Assembly: GCA_964463965.1 (NCBI GenBank)
Contig: CAYXED010000002.1
Location: forward strand, 186,001 to 250,000
Reading direction: 5' to 3'
DNA: 64,000 nucleotides
Source: UBA2166 sp964463965
GTDB lineage: Bacteria > Nitrospirota > Nitrospiria > Nitrospirales > UBA2166
The notes under the pieces are model-generated. The model had not been told where the DNA came from, searched no databases, and saw only the letters and a list, made by a program, of their open reading frames with translations. This document shows, one piece after another, positions 8,529 to 16,925 of this stretch; position 1 is the stretch's first letter, and every line of letters begins with the position of its first letter. Both the position numbers and the translations under genes were made by a program.

Positions 8529-9323
8529 ATGTTAGCAGAAAAAATACACAAAATTTTCCAAGAAGGAAAAGTTAGTATTGGATCTTGGATGTCTATGGCT
8601 CATGTTTCAATTGCTGAAATTTTAGCAGGAGCTGGGTTTGATTGGGTCGTGATTGAGACGGAGCATACTGCTATTGATGTGTCAGAAGTATTGCGTCTTA
8701 TCATTGCGCTTGAAGGAGAAGGGACTGTCCCGTTGGTGCGGCTTGCTTGGAATGATCCTATCCAAGCTAAAGCAGTATTGGATTCAGGGGCAGCTGGTGT
8801 TTTAGTTCCCAATGTCAATACCAAGGAAGATGCTGAATTAGCCGTTAGTAGTGTCAAGTATCCTCCATTAGGTTCTCGTGGTGTCGGTCTTGCACGGGCG
8901 CAAAGATATGGAGAAGATCTGCAGCACTATGTTGAGCGTGCGAATCGAGACAGTTTACTTATGGTGCAGATTGAACATATTGATGCTGTGAATAATATTG
9001 ACAGTATTCTTTCCGTGCCTGGTATTACTGGCACATTTATTGGTCCATATGATTTATCTTTATCTATGGGGCTAGTAGGGCAATTGTCTCACCCTAAAGT
9101 GCAGGCGGCCAAACAGCGTGTATTGGAAGCGACTAAGGATCATGGGCTGGTTCCTGGAATTCATTTAGTACACTCAGATACTGCAGCCGAAGAATTTAAG
9201 CAATGTGTAGAAGTGGGCTATAAATTCATCGCCTTAGGTACTGATATTTTATTTCTTGGAAACTCTTGCCGTGATCTTCACGCTAAAACGCGTAACTTCC
9301 TCAAAAAAATAACAGTCAATTGA
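8529..9323 (+). CDS. HpcH/HpaI family class II aldolase
   Basis: Resembles 2-dehydro-3-deoxyglucarate / 4-hydroxy-2-oxoheptanedioate aldolases. Visible marks are an ETEH segment, the substrate arginine in VRLAW, the QIEHID segment whose Glu binds metal, and the GPYDLS segment whose Asp completes the metal site. I chose the ATG at 8529 (264 residues), which has GGTGA just upstream; a TTG at 8514 is in frame. Family enzymes join or cleave pyruvate and an aldehyde, giving 2-keto-3-deoxy sugar acids. Beside a CMP-transferase and a HAD phosphatase this suggests synthesis of an ulosonic acid. The stop overlaps the next start (TTGA). Confidence 0.85.
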   Translation: MLAEKIHKIFQEGKVSIGSWMSMAHVSIAEILAGAGFDWVVIETEHTAIDVSEVLRLIIALEGEGTVPLVRLAWNDPIQAKAVLDSGAAGVLVPNVNTKEDAELAVSSVKYPPLGSRGVGLARAQRYGEDLQHYVERANRDSLLMVQIEHIDAVNNIDSILSVPGITGTFIGPYDLSLSMGLVGQLSHPKVQAAKQRVLEATKDHGLVPGIHLVHSDTAAEEFKQCVEVGYKFIALGTDILFLGNSCRDLHAKTRNFLKKITVN

Positions 9324-9979
9324 CCGTACTTCGTGCCATCGTTTTGGACTTTGATGGTGTGCTCGCCGAGTCTAACGAAGTCAAGGAGCATGCCTTTGAA
9401 GACTTATTTGCGCTATATCCGCTCTATCAAGAGGACATGCGGAACTATCATAGAGAGCACTACTCCATGCCACGTGAAGAGAAGTTTAAATATTATGTTT
9501 CAAATTTCATGGGGAGAAAAAATGATTTGGCTATGACCTCAACTATGTCAAAGCAGTTCTCAGACTTTGTAAAACCTCTCGTAATTAGTGCTCCGGATGT
9601 GCCTGGAGCTAGGGAATTTCTTAACGAGTTTTCAACAAAAATTCCCCTATATATCTCATCTGTGACTCCGCAATCTGAATTATTAGAAATTGTTGCTGCA
9701 AGAGGGATAGCTCCTATGGTTCAGGGAATTTTTGGAAATCCGCCATGGAGAAAACCCGATGCAATATGTGAGATTTTGAAACGTGAAAATGCAGATCCGT
9801 CAGAGGTTGTATTTATTGGGGATTCTCCGTCAGATTTTTATTCCGCAAAAGAAGTTGGAGTAAGGTTTATTGGGCGAGACAGTGGAGTGCTATTTGATGG
9901 CATTGAGGTGAAGCTACATAAAAATTTATTTATAATTTCAAGCATTGTACGAGAATTGGTAAAGGGGCGAGATGACTGA
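9320..9979 (+). CDS. HAD hydrolase (phosphoglycolate-phosphatase-like)
   Basis: A 219-residue HAD phosphatase. Motif I is D10-F-D12-G-V, a Ser/Thr motif II lies near YISSVTP, the lysine is in RKPD, and motif IV is IGDSPSD. A small alpha-helical cap sits between motifs I and II. The TTG start overlaps the aldolase stop (TTGA), so the two are coupled. By analogy with KdsC, it may remove phosphate from an aldol product before CMP activation; this is inference from position. Confidence 0.8.
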   Translation: MTVLRAIVLDFDGVLAESNEVKEHAFEDLFALYPLYQEDMRNYHREHYSMPREEKFKYYVSNFMGRKNDLAMTSTMSKQFSDFVKPLVISAPDVPGAREFLNEFSTKIPLYISSVTPQSELLEIVAARGIAPMVQGIFGNPPWRKPDAICEILKRENADPSEVVFIGDSPSDFYSAKEVGVRFIGRDSGVLFDGIEVKLHKNLFIISSIVRELVKGRDD

Positions 9980-10907
9980 CGTCGATATTTTTGTAACATT
10001 ATCTACTTTTTGCGAAGACTCTGATGAACCAATGATGGTTTTGGAACAAAGTGGTTTTACTTTCAATGTAAACTCTCTTGCACGGCGTATGACTTCTGGG
10101 GAAGTAATTGAATTAGGAGGGAAGGCGAGGGCGTTTGTTGCGGGTCTAGAGAAATATGATGCAGAAACCATTTCACAAATGCCTAATATATCTTGCATAA
10201 GTCGCTGCGGGGTTGGGATTGATAATATTGATTTGAAAGTTGCAGAACAGAGAAATATTGAAATTTTAAATACTCCTGAGGAGCCTATCATTGCGGTAGC
10301 CGAAATGACATTGGCCATGATGCTTGCGTTGCTTCGTCAGCTTCCCCGTGTGAATGCTTTAATGAGGGATAGAAAGTGGAAACGTGTGCGAGGAAACCTT
10401 CTTGCGGGCAAGACAATTGGAATCATCGGAATGGGGCGTATTGGGAAGCGTGTAATTGAGCTTGTTAGGGCATTCCGTGCACGTGCTATTGTGGTAGATC
10501 CTTTCCCTGATATTAATTGGGCACGTGAGAATGAGGTGGAGCTGGTCGATATGAATGAGCTCCTTCAGCGCGCTGAAATTATTTCCATTCACGCATCTCC
10601 ATCCGGGGACAATGTGTGTTTATTGGATGAAGAAAATATCCAGAAAATTCGTCCTGGAGCGTGGTTAATTAATATGGCTAGGGGAGATATGGTAAATGAT
10701 GTAGCCCTCGCTAGTGCGCTTTTATCCGGACAACTGAGCGGTGTTGGTATGGATGTGTTTTCTACCGAACCTTATAGTGGCGTTCTCTGTGATAGTGATC
10801 GTGTGATGCTATCTCCACACCAAGCAACATTAACTGTAGAAACTCGTGAAAAAATGGAACTTAAGGCAGTCAAAAATGCTGTTGACTACCTTAAAGCACA
10901 CGGTTGA
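9972..10907 (+). CDS. D-2-hydroxyacid dehydrogenase (phosphoglycerate-dehydrogenase-like)
   Basis: A 311-residue NAD-dependent 2-hydroxyacid dehydrogenase. It has the substrate-loop segment CGVGIDNID, the nucleotide motif GIIGMGRIG and the catalytic Arg in NMARGD; the acidic residue is in FSTEP and the His in SPHQA. Its size matches the short form without ACT domains. It could oxidise 3-phosphoglycerate or a sugar acid, or reduce a 2-keto acid made by the neighbouring aldolase. The gene overlaps both neighbours by 4-8 nt and so belongs to the coupled block. Confidence 0.82.
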   Translation: MTDVDIFVTLSTFCEDSDEPMMVLEQSGFTFNVNSLARRMTSGEVIELGGKARAFVAGLEKYDAETISQMPNISCISRCGVGIDNIDLKVAEQRNIEILNTPEEPIIAVAEMTLAMMLALLRQLPRVNALMRDRKWKRVRGNLLAGKTIGIIGMGRIGKRVIELVRAFRARAIVVDPFPDINWARENEVELVDMNELLQRAEIISIHASPSGDNVCLLDEENIQKIRPGAWLINMARGDMVNDVALASALLSGQLSGVGMDVFSTEPYSGVLCDSDRVMLSPHQATLTVETREKMELKAVKNAVDYLKAHG

Positions 10908-12523
10908 CTTTTTTAAAGGCTCTGGATATGACAGAAGAGCAGTTTAGCTATGTTACCGCTGCATGCGACAGAATTCTAACCCGATCAAATGTTCCTCTTG
11001 AGTGGGTAGCCATCCCCTGGCTTCATGTGCATTGTGGCCATCCACATTATCTGGCCAACTACATGGGTCTTTTAAAAAGTATGCATGTTTCTGATTGCCA
11101 GGGGAATGATGCCTATGATAAGGGCATGAGTTTAGAAAAACTCTTCAGCGCAACGTATAAAATAGGGAAGACTGCAAAAAATATATTATGGGGATCTCCA
11201 TATAAAAAAAGTAAATCTTCATGCAAGTTGGATTTCGGGCACACCAATCAGATAGATATTATTATAGTGTCATGGCTAGTCAATACCGCTCATCTTGAGC
11301 ATCAAGATGATTTCTATTTTGGGAGCCTTCAGTCACTTCTAGCTGGGAGAGGCCTAAATTCACTGCTTGTGTTGAAGAATCAGACAGGACTTCCTACTTA
11401 TTCTCTCCTTGATCGTGCGCGACGCATTGGGGCTAGCGCAAGGATAATGCTTCCAGATACAAATACTCTTTTTAGGGAGCTTGGTTACCTTAAGCGTGTT
11501 GTTGGGGCACGATATCAACTTAATGTTTTAGAGAATGAGGCATTCTCTATCATAGAGAAAAACGTGTGCCGGGAGGCAAAACAACGTGTTGTGTCAAATG
11601 GCACAATTGCTAATCTTCGTTTGCATGACCAGATGGTTGATTTGTGTCAGCAGGTTCGACCATCTATCGTAATTTCCTTGTATGAAGGATACTCTTGGGA
11701 ACGATGCCTTTGGAGAGCAGTTCGAGATTCTAAGGTGTCTGCCTGTCGTGTGGGGTATCAACATACAGTATTACGGAAACATGCGCACTCTGCTATCCGG
11801 ACATTTGGGCAAACCAATCAATATGATCCAGATATTATTCTTGCTCTCGGCGAGATAACACAAAATATATTACAAAGGAAAGATGCCACTAAAAACTCTC
11901 CAGTATTTTCCTTTGGATCTCATCGACGTATGCCACGTAAAGTATTAGATGGTAAACCAAGTTTTATCTCAACGTTTCTTGTGCTGCCTGAGGGTATGCC
12001 AACAGAAGCAATTTTTCTCTTTGAATTTGCGATCACTTGTGCAAAACGATTAGAGAAAGTTAAATTTATTTTTCGTACTCACCCTAATTTAGACTTTCTA
12101 AGCATTAAAGGGAATATTCGGGGATTTGATGATGAATTGCATAATGTTGAAGTGAGTAACAAACAACTACTTGAAGATGATTTAGAGAGGTCAGGTTACG
12201 TAATGTATCGGGGGTCGTCATCAGTCCTATATGCAGTAATTGCAGGATTGAAGCCATTTTATATTGAAAAATTTGGTGAAATGTCAATTGATCCATTGTA
12301 CGAATTAAAGACATGGAGAGAAACTATTCATTCCATAGATGATTGGGAAAGTATATTTTTGAAATCTCAGATTGATAAAGATAAAAATGGTGATCAGGGT
12401 TGGGAATCTGCTCGAGCGTACTGTGATAGGTATGCTCCGCCTGTTCAAGGACTAGCAATTGACAGTATGTTGAAGGCGGCAATTGGTTTTAAAAACACAC
12501 CGCCTGTGCAGCATAGAGGATGA
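10904..12523 (+). CDS. Putative surface carbohydrate biosynthesis protein
   Basis: A 539-residue soluble-looking protein I recognise only loosely. The C-terminal half has a GT-B-like layout: a KFIFRTHPN strand-loop at about 384-392, and MYRGSSSVLYAVIAGLKPFYIEK near 430, which resembles the nucleotide-binding part of CDP-glycerol or capsule transferases. The N-terminal half carries WLHVHCGHPHYLANY. It may belong to the large surface-carbohydrate families found in Leptospira and similar bacteria. The TTG at 10904 overlaps the upstream stop; ATG 10928, after AAAGG, is an alternative start. Confidence 0.55.
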   Translation: MTFLKALDMTEEQFSYVTAACDRILTRSNVPLEWVAIPWLHVHCGHPHYLANYMGLLKSMHVSDCQGNDAYDKGMSLEKLFSATYKIGKTAKNILWGSPYKKSKSSCKLDFGHTNQIDIIIVSWLVNTAHLEHQDDFYFGSLQSLLAGRGLNSLLVLKNQTGLPTYSLLDRARRIGASARIMLPDTNTLFRELGYLKRVVGARYQLNVLENEAFSIIEKNVCREAKQRVVSNGTIANLRLHDQMVDLCQQVRPSIVISLYEGYSWERCLWRAVRDSKVSACRVGYQHTVLRKHAHSAIRTFGQTNQYDPDIILALGEITQNILQRKDATKNSPVFSFGSHRRMPRKVLDGKPSFISTFLVLPEGMPTEAIFLFEFAITCAKRLEKVKFIFRTHPNLDFLSIKGNIRGFDDELHNVEVSNKQLLEDDLERSGYVMYRGSSSVLYAVIAGLKPFYIEKFGEMSIDPLYELKTWRETIHSIDDWESIFLKSQIDKDKNGDQGWESARAYCDRYAPPVQGLAIDSMLKAAIGFKNTPPVQHRG

Positions 12524-12532
12524 GGAGGAAGC

Positions 12533-13129
12533 ATGGTATATGCAGCTCAGTATTTGGCGGAAACTGCTCAGATTGTTGAGAAACTCGACCCTAATGCCAT
12601 TGAAAAGCTTGCACGGATGATTGTTGAGATGCGTGCACAAGGAGGACGGTTATTTATTTTGGGTGTTGGTGGAGGTGCTGGGCATGCTTCTCATGCTGTA
12701 TGTGATTTCAGGAAGATTGCTGGCATTGAGTGTTATGCGCCAAGTGATAATGTATCGGAGTTGACTGCTCGAGTAAATGATGAAGGGTGGGATACTACAT
12801 ATGCAGAGTGGCTTAAAATTAGCCGTCTTTGTGGCAATGATCTTATCCTTATTTTTTCCGTTGGAGGAGGTGACCGAGAGAGGAATGTAAGTCAAAACAT
12901 TGTGTGTGCAATCGATTATGCTCAGAAAGTAAGGGCAAAGGTCATGGGGATTGTTGGGCGTGATGGGGGGTACACTGCAAAGGTTGCAGATGCGTGTGTG
13001 ATAGTTCCCACTGTAAATCCAAAATCTGTGACGGTTCATACTGAAGGGTTTCAAGCACTTCTCTGGCATCTATTAGTGTCACACCCTGATGTGCAAAAGG
13101 GTCCTATGAAATGGGAGACACTCCAATAA
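12533..13129 (+). CDS. SIS-domain sugar-phosphate isomerase (GmhA-like)
   Basis: A 198-residue protein with a single SIS domain. The phosphate-binding segment around residues 42-55 has the pattern FILGVGGGAGHASHA, and a second loop is IFSVGGGD. Length and layout match D-sedoheptulose 7-phosphate isomerase (GmhA), which begins heptose synthesis, but the usual GNGGSA loop reads GVGGGA, so the substrate may differ. A GAGGAAGC ribosome site lies just before ATG 12533. The aldolase-like gene follows 16 nt downstream. Confidence 0.75.
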   Translation: MVYAAQYLAETAQIVEKLDPNAIEKLARMIVEMRAQGGRLFILGVGGGAGHASHAVCDFRKIAGIECYAPSDNVSELTARVNDEGWDTTYAEWLKISRLCGNDLILIFSVGGGDRERNVSQNIVCAIDYAQKVRAKVMGIVGRDGGYTAKVADACVIVPTVNPKSVTVHTEGFQALLWHLLVSHPDVQKGPMKWETLQ

Positions 13130-13145
13130 TTGGAGGTATGGGAAA

Positions 13146-13829
13146 ATGCCAATTTTTCTAGACTCAAGTAACCTTGATGAAATTAAGCCATTCCATCGGA
13201 TGGGTATCGTGCGAGGGGTAACCACCAATCCAACCATTATGCTTAAAGACGGAGTTGCTGGAGGCATGCAGGCAATTGAAGAGAGATCAAAAGCAATTGC
13301 TACGCTTATTGCCCCTTATCCTCTTTCTGTTGAAGTGACTACAAATGATAGGAAAAAAATGCTTGAACAGGCTAGGGCGTATGCTGAGTGGGCAGATAAC
13401 ATTGTGGTCAAAATTACCATTCATGGACCAGAGGGAGAACTTGAGAACATGGAAGTTATTCATGAACTAGAGACTGTTCATGATGTTCGTGTCAATGTCA
13501 CAGCCATGATGAGTGCTCAGCAATGCTTATTAGCCGCAATGGCGGGAGCAACATATGTGTCACTTTTTGGTGGGAGAGTCAACAATATGGGTTATAACGC
13601 TTGTGGAGAAATTCGGAGACTTCGACAGGTTCTAGATGATTTTGATCTTCCTGCAAAAATTATTGTTGGGTCGACGAGAGAGGTTCTTAATGTTATTGAA
13701 TGGTTAGAAGCAGGTGCACACATTGTAACGACTGTTCCAAATTTGATACGTGGTATGCTCGTCCACCCGTATTCAAAAGAAACAGTCCAAATGTTTCTTC
13801 GGGATGCCAAGAAGTCCGAAGAATTATAA
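13146..13829 (+). CDS. Transaldolase / fructose-6-phosphate aldolase family protein
   Basis: A 227-residue class I aldolase of the short transaldolase (TalC/FSA) type. It starts with a FLDSSNLDEI segment and TTNPT (26-30); Lys89 in VVKI is the expected Schiff-base lysine, and phosphate-binding segments follow near GSTREV. Such enzymes make sugar phosphates from dihydroxyacetone units and aldehydes. With the adjacent SIS isomerase, it could supply an unusual ketose phosphate to this locus. GGAGGT precedes the ATG. Confidence 0.8.
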   Translation: MPIFLDSSNLDEIKPFHRMGIVRGVTTNPTIMLKDGVAGGMQAIEERSKAIATLIAPYPLSVEVTTNDRKKMLEQARAYAEWADNIVVKITIHGPEGELENMEVIHELETVHDVRVNVTAMMSAQQCLLAAMAGATYVSLFGGRVNNMGYNACGEIRRLRQVLDDFDLPAKIIVGSTREVLNVIEWLEAGAHIVTTVPNLIRGMLVHPYSKETVQMFLRDAKKSEEL

Positions 13830-13839
13830 GGAGTCAGTG

Positions 13840-14610
13840 ATGAAAGTTGTGCTTCTCTGTGGAGGTTTTGGTACTAGACTTCAGGAAGAAACTGAAGTTA
13901 AGCCAAAGCCAATGATCGAGATAGGGAGAAAGCCAATCTTGTGGCATATCATGAAAAACTATGAGTCGCAGGGCTTTAATAACTTTGTTGTTGCTCTTGG
14001 CTATAAGGGAGAATTAATTAAAGAATACTTCATGCATTATAGATACCGGTTTGGGAGTATGTCTATCCGCTTAAAAACTGGGGATGTGATGGAGTCTGGT
14101 ACTCCCGATGAAGATTGGCTGATTCATCTGTTAGATACAGGGTTGCATACTCAAACTGGAGGTCGTGTCAAACGTGCGGCACAGTATATTGGTAATGATG
14201 CATTCATGATGACATATGGGGATGGTCTTTCAAATGTTAACTTGGCGAAGCTTCTTGAGTTTCACAAAAGCCATGGGAAGTTGGCAACTATGACAGCAGT
14301 ACGACCTCCAGCTCGGTTTGGCGGCATCAGTTTAAATGGGGATCATGTTGTGAGATTTGAAGAAAAACCTCAGATTGGAGAAGGATGGATCAATGGAGGT
14401 TTTTTCATTTTTGAATCTAAAATTATTGAATATATTGAGAGAGATGAAACCATCTTAGAGAGGGAGCCTCTCGAACGCCTGGCAAAGGAAGGACAATTGA
14501 TGGCATATCGACATGAAGGTTTTTGGCAATGTATGGATACTCTCCGTGATGTTAGGCTTTTAGAGGCACTTTGGGAAAAAGGTACTCCCGCGTGGAAAAA
14601 CTGGGAGTAG
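13840..14610 (+). CDS. rfbF: Glucose-1-phosphate cytidylyltransferase
   Basis: A 256-residue nucleotidyltransferase making CDP-glucose from CTP and glucose 1-phosphate. The N-terminal motif GGFGTRL is at 8-14 with Lys21/Lys23 in the KPKPM segment. MTYGDG carries the metal Asp, and GGFFIFE is typical of RfbF. The start was set at ATG 13840 because AAGGAG stands 6 nt upstream; the open frame continues further left but that part overlaps the aldolase gene. The next gene is the matching 4,6-dehydratase. Confidence 0.92.
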   Translation: MKVVLLCGGFGTRLQEETEVKPKPMIEIGRKPILWHIMKNYESQGFNNFVVALGYKGELIKEYFMHYRYRFGSMSIRLKTGDVMESGTPDEDWLIHLLDTGLHTQTGGRVKRAAQYIGNDAFMMTYGDGLSNVNLAKLLEFHKSHGKLATMTAVRPPARFGGISLNGDHVVRFEEKPQIGEGWINGGFFIFESKIIEYIERDETILEREPLERLAKEGQLMAYRHEGFWQCMDTLRDVRLLEALWEKGTPAWKNWE

Positions 14611-14626
14611 GGAAGGACATTGGACA

Positions 14627-15613
14627 ATGAGCGCGACTTTTTGGAAGGGCCATAAGGTATTTGTTACCGGAGCAACTGGAATGGTTGGTTCATGGCTGGT
14701 CAAGCAGTTGTTGAGTGCCAAAGCTGATGTAGTAGCGTTGATTCGAGATGCAGATCCTCATTCAGAGCTTCTTAGGAGTGGGGATCTGCATCGTCTATCT
14801 GTCGTAAATGGAGCATTAGAGGATTATCATACAGTTGAACGTGCCATTAATGAGCATGAGATTGATACAGTATTTCATCTTGGAGCCCAGACAATTGTAG
14901 GTGTTGCTCATCGTTCACCTCTGCAGACATTTGAGGCAAATATTCGTGGTACTTATAATTTACTTGATGCATGTCGAGTACACGGAGAAAAGGTAAAGCG
15001 AGTAATAATTGCTTCAAGTGACAAGGCATATGGAGCACAGGAGAATCTTCCTTATACTGAGGCTACTCCTTTGACAGGTAATCACCCTTATGAAATTTCA
15101 AAAAGTTGTGCTGATAGGCTCGCACAAGCATATCATCATACATATGGTTTGCCTGTCACCATCGCACGATGTGGGAATGTTTATGGTGGAGGTGATCTAA
15201 ACTGGAGTCGAATCGTTCCAGGAAGTATCAGATCGTTCTTTCTTGGAGATTCACCTATCATTCGCAGTGATGGAACCTATGTAAGGGATTTCATATACGC
15301 AAAAGATGCAGTATTAGCCTATTTGACTCTTGGGGAAAAGCTCACAAATAACGATGTCTGTGGGCAGGCTTTTAATTTTAGCAATGAAACACCACTCACA
15401 GTTCAGGAAATACTATCAATAATTCAGAAAGCAATGGGATGTGAAGATATTAAACTAGATATACGTAATGATTCAAAAGGAGAGATACATTCACAATATC
15501 TTTCCGCTAAAAAATCTAAAGATATTTTAAAATGGAAACCTACATATACGCTTGAATCAGGTTTAGCAGAAACCATTGAATGGTATAAGAATTTTCTTGA
15601 AGAGAGGGTGTGA
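14627..15613 (+). CDS. rfbG: CDP-glucose 4,6-dehydratase (RfbG-like)
   Basis: A 328-residue extended SDR. The cofactor motif TGATGMVG is at 14-21, SSDKAYG carries the Ser/Asp, and YEISK holds the catalytic Tyr-xxx-Lys; the NVYGGGDLNWSRIVPG segment is typical of RfbG. It forms CDP-4-keto-6-deoxyglucose from the product of the upstream RfbF-like enzyme. It is slightly shorter than enterobacterial RfbG (about 360). GGAAGG precedes the ATG, and the stop overlaps the next start codon. Confidence 0.9.
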   Translation: MSATFWKGHKVFVTGATGMVGSWLVKQLLSAKADVVALIRDADPHSELLRSGDLHRLSVVNGALEDYHTVERAINEHEIDTVFHLGAQTIVGVAHRSPLQTFEANIRGTYNLLDACRVHGEKVKRVIIASSDKAYGAQENLPYTEATPLTGNHPYEISKSCADRLAQAYHHTYGLPVTIARCGNVYGGGDLNWSRIVPGSIRSFFLGDSPIIRSDGTYVRDFIYAKDAVLAYLTLGEKLTNNDVCGQAFNFSNETPLTVQEILSIIQKAMGCEDIKLDIRNDSKGEIHSQYLSAKKSKDILKWKPTYTLESGLAETIEWYKNFLEERV

Positions 15614-16062
15614 TGATTGAAGGAGTACTAGTTCATTCACTTAAGCAGTTTCCAGATGAACGTGGAAGTGTCATGCATATGCTTCGTTCGGACGCCCCTC
15701 ATTTCCAAAAATTTGGAGAGATTTATTTTTCCGTTGTGTACCCTGGGGTAGTCAAGGGATGGCATCTTCACAAGGAAATGACACTAAATTATGCCGTTAT
15801 TTCTGGAAAAATTAAATTGGTTCTTTACGATGACAGAGCTAACTCTTCCACTCACGGGGAGGTAAATGAGTTATTCATAGGGGATTCAAATTATGTTTTA
15901 GTACAAATTCCTTTTGGCATTTGGAATGGCTTTAAGGGGGTTGGAGTAACTCCGGGAATAGTCGCAAATTGTTCGACGATACCTTACCGGGAAGATGAAA
16001 TTGTTCGCCGAGATCCCTTTGATCCTTCAATTCCATACACTTGGGATTTAAAACATCAATGA
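15613..16062 (+). CDS. dTDP-sugar 3,5-epimerase-like cupin
   Basis: About 149 residues, shorter than RmlC (about 180), with a cupin fold: GWHLHKEM carries the candidate catalytic His, and PFGIWNGF and a C-terminal YTWD segment are RmlC-like. The start may be GTG 15610 or ATG 15613, both overlapping the upstream stop. In this setting it would epimerise a CDP-4-keto-6-deoxy sugar instead of a dTDP sugar. That is inference from its CDP-specific neighbours. Confidence 0.75.
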   Translation: MIEGVLVHSLKQFPDERGSVMHMLRSDAPHFQKFGEIYFSVVYPGVVKGWHLHKEMTLNYAVISGKIKLVLYDDRANSSTHGEVNELFIGDSNYVLVQIPFGIWNGFKGVGVTPGIVANCSTIPYREDEIVRRDPFDPSIPYTWDLKHQ

Positions 16063-16925
16063 AAAAAAAAGTTCTTATTGTAGGTGGTAGGGGAATGTTA
16101 GCCTCAGACTTTGAAAAGACTGCTCTTGCACAGGGGCATGATGTTTTATCGCTTTCTCACCAAGATCTTGACATCACAAGCCCGCAGTCTGTGCAGAAAA
16201 CTATACAAGACTTTACTCCTTGCTGTGTTCTTGATGCAGCTGGCGTAGATGTTGATACATGTGAAATTGACCCAAATCATGGCTATCGGACTCATACGTG
16301 GGGAGCAATGCTCCTTGCGCAGGCCTGTGAGCGCATTGGTGCCACATTTGTTTATGTCAGCTCATGTGGCTTATTTGGAGATGACCTAGTATTTCATTCT
16401 GAGTACGACTCAGTAGTCTTAAAAACAAAATACTCCAAATCAAAGTACTTTGGTGAGCTGGAGGCAAAAAACTGGTGTCGGCGAGTATTTATTATTAGGT
16501 GCGGATGGTTATTTGGAGGAACACCAGATCACCGAAGAAATTTTGTTGTACAGCGTATTAAAGAAGCACAAAGCAAAAATGTGATTAACAGCGCTGGAGA
16601 TAAGTATGGTAGCCCTACACTAACGAGTGACTTGTCTGAAAAAATTCTCCAGCTTCTTGAAACTAATCTCTATGGAACTTACCACATTTCAAATGTAGGA
16701 GGTTGTTCGAGATATGAATATACATCCTTCATACTTCATACCTTTGGGCTGGGCACCCATGTTGACAAAGTTGACTCCTCTTCATTCCCTCGTCCTGCTT
16801 CAACGCCTAACTCCGAAATGCTTGAAAATGCAAATCTTCAATTTTCAAATATTGGTGTTTTAACGCCCTGGCAAGAGGCAATTGAGCGTTATATCAGAAC
16901 ATTGAAAGATAAAACGTTTGTATGA
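16059..16925 (+). CDS. dTDP-4-dehydrorhamnose reductase-like protein
   Basis: An RmlD-family reductase of about 288 residues. The N-terminal GGRGMLA motif binds NAD(P)H, a CEIDP segment matches RmlD, and the YSKSK segment gives the catalytic Tyr-xxx-Lys. I set the start at ATG 16059, where ATGA overlaps the upstream stop. It would reduce the 4-keto group left by the dehydratase and epimerase, giving a CDP-6-deoxyhexose, if the CDP assignment of the pathway is right. Confidence 0.82.
   Translation: MKKKVLIVGGRGMLASDFEKTALAQGHDVLSLSHQDLDITSPQSVQKTIQDFTPCCVLDAAGVDVDTCEIDPNHGYRTHTWGAMLLAQACERIGATFVYVSSCGLFGDDLVFHSEYDSVVLKTKYSKSKYFGELEAKNWCRRVFIIRCGWLFGGTPDHRRNFVVQRIKEAQSKNVINSAGDKYGSPTLTSDLSEKILQLLETNLYGTYHISNVGGCSRYEYTSFILHTFGLGTHVDKVDSSSFPRPASTPNSEMLENANLQFSNIGVLTPWQEAIERYIRTLKDKTFV

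Noticed and set aside
13750..13839. Longer start for the cytidylyltransferase gene
   Set aside because: It overlaps the upstream aldolase gene and lacks homology; ATG 13840 has AAGGAG.
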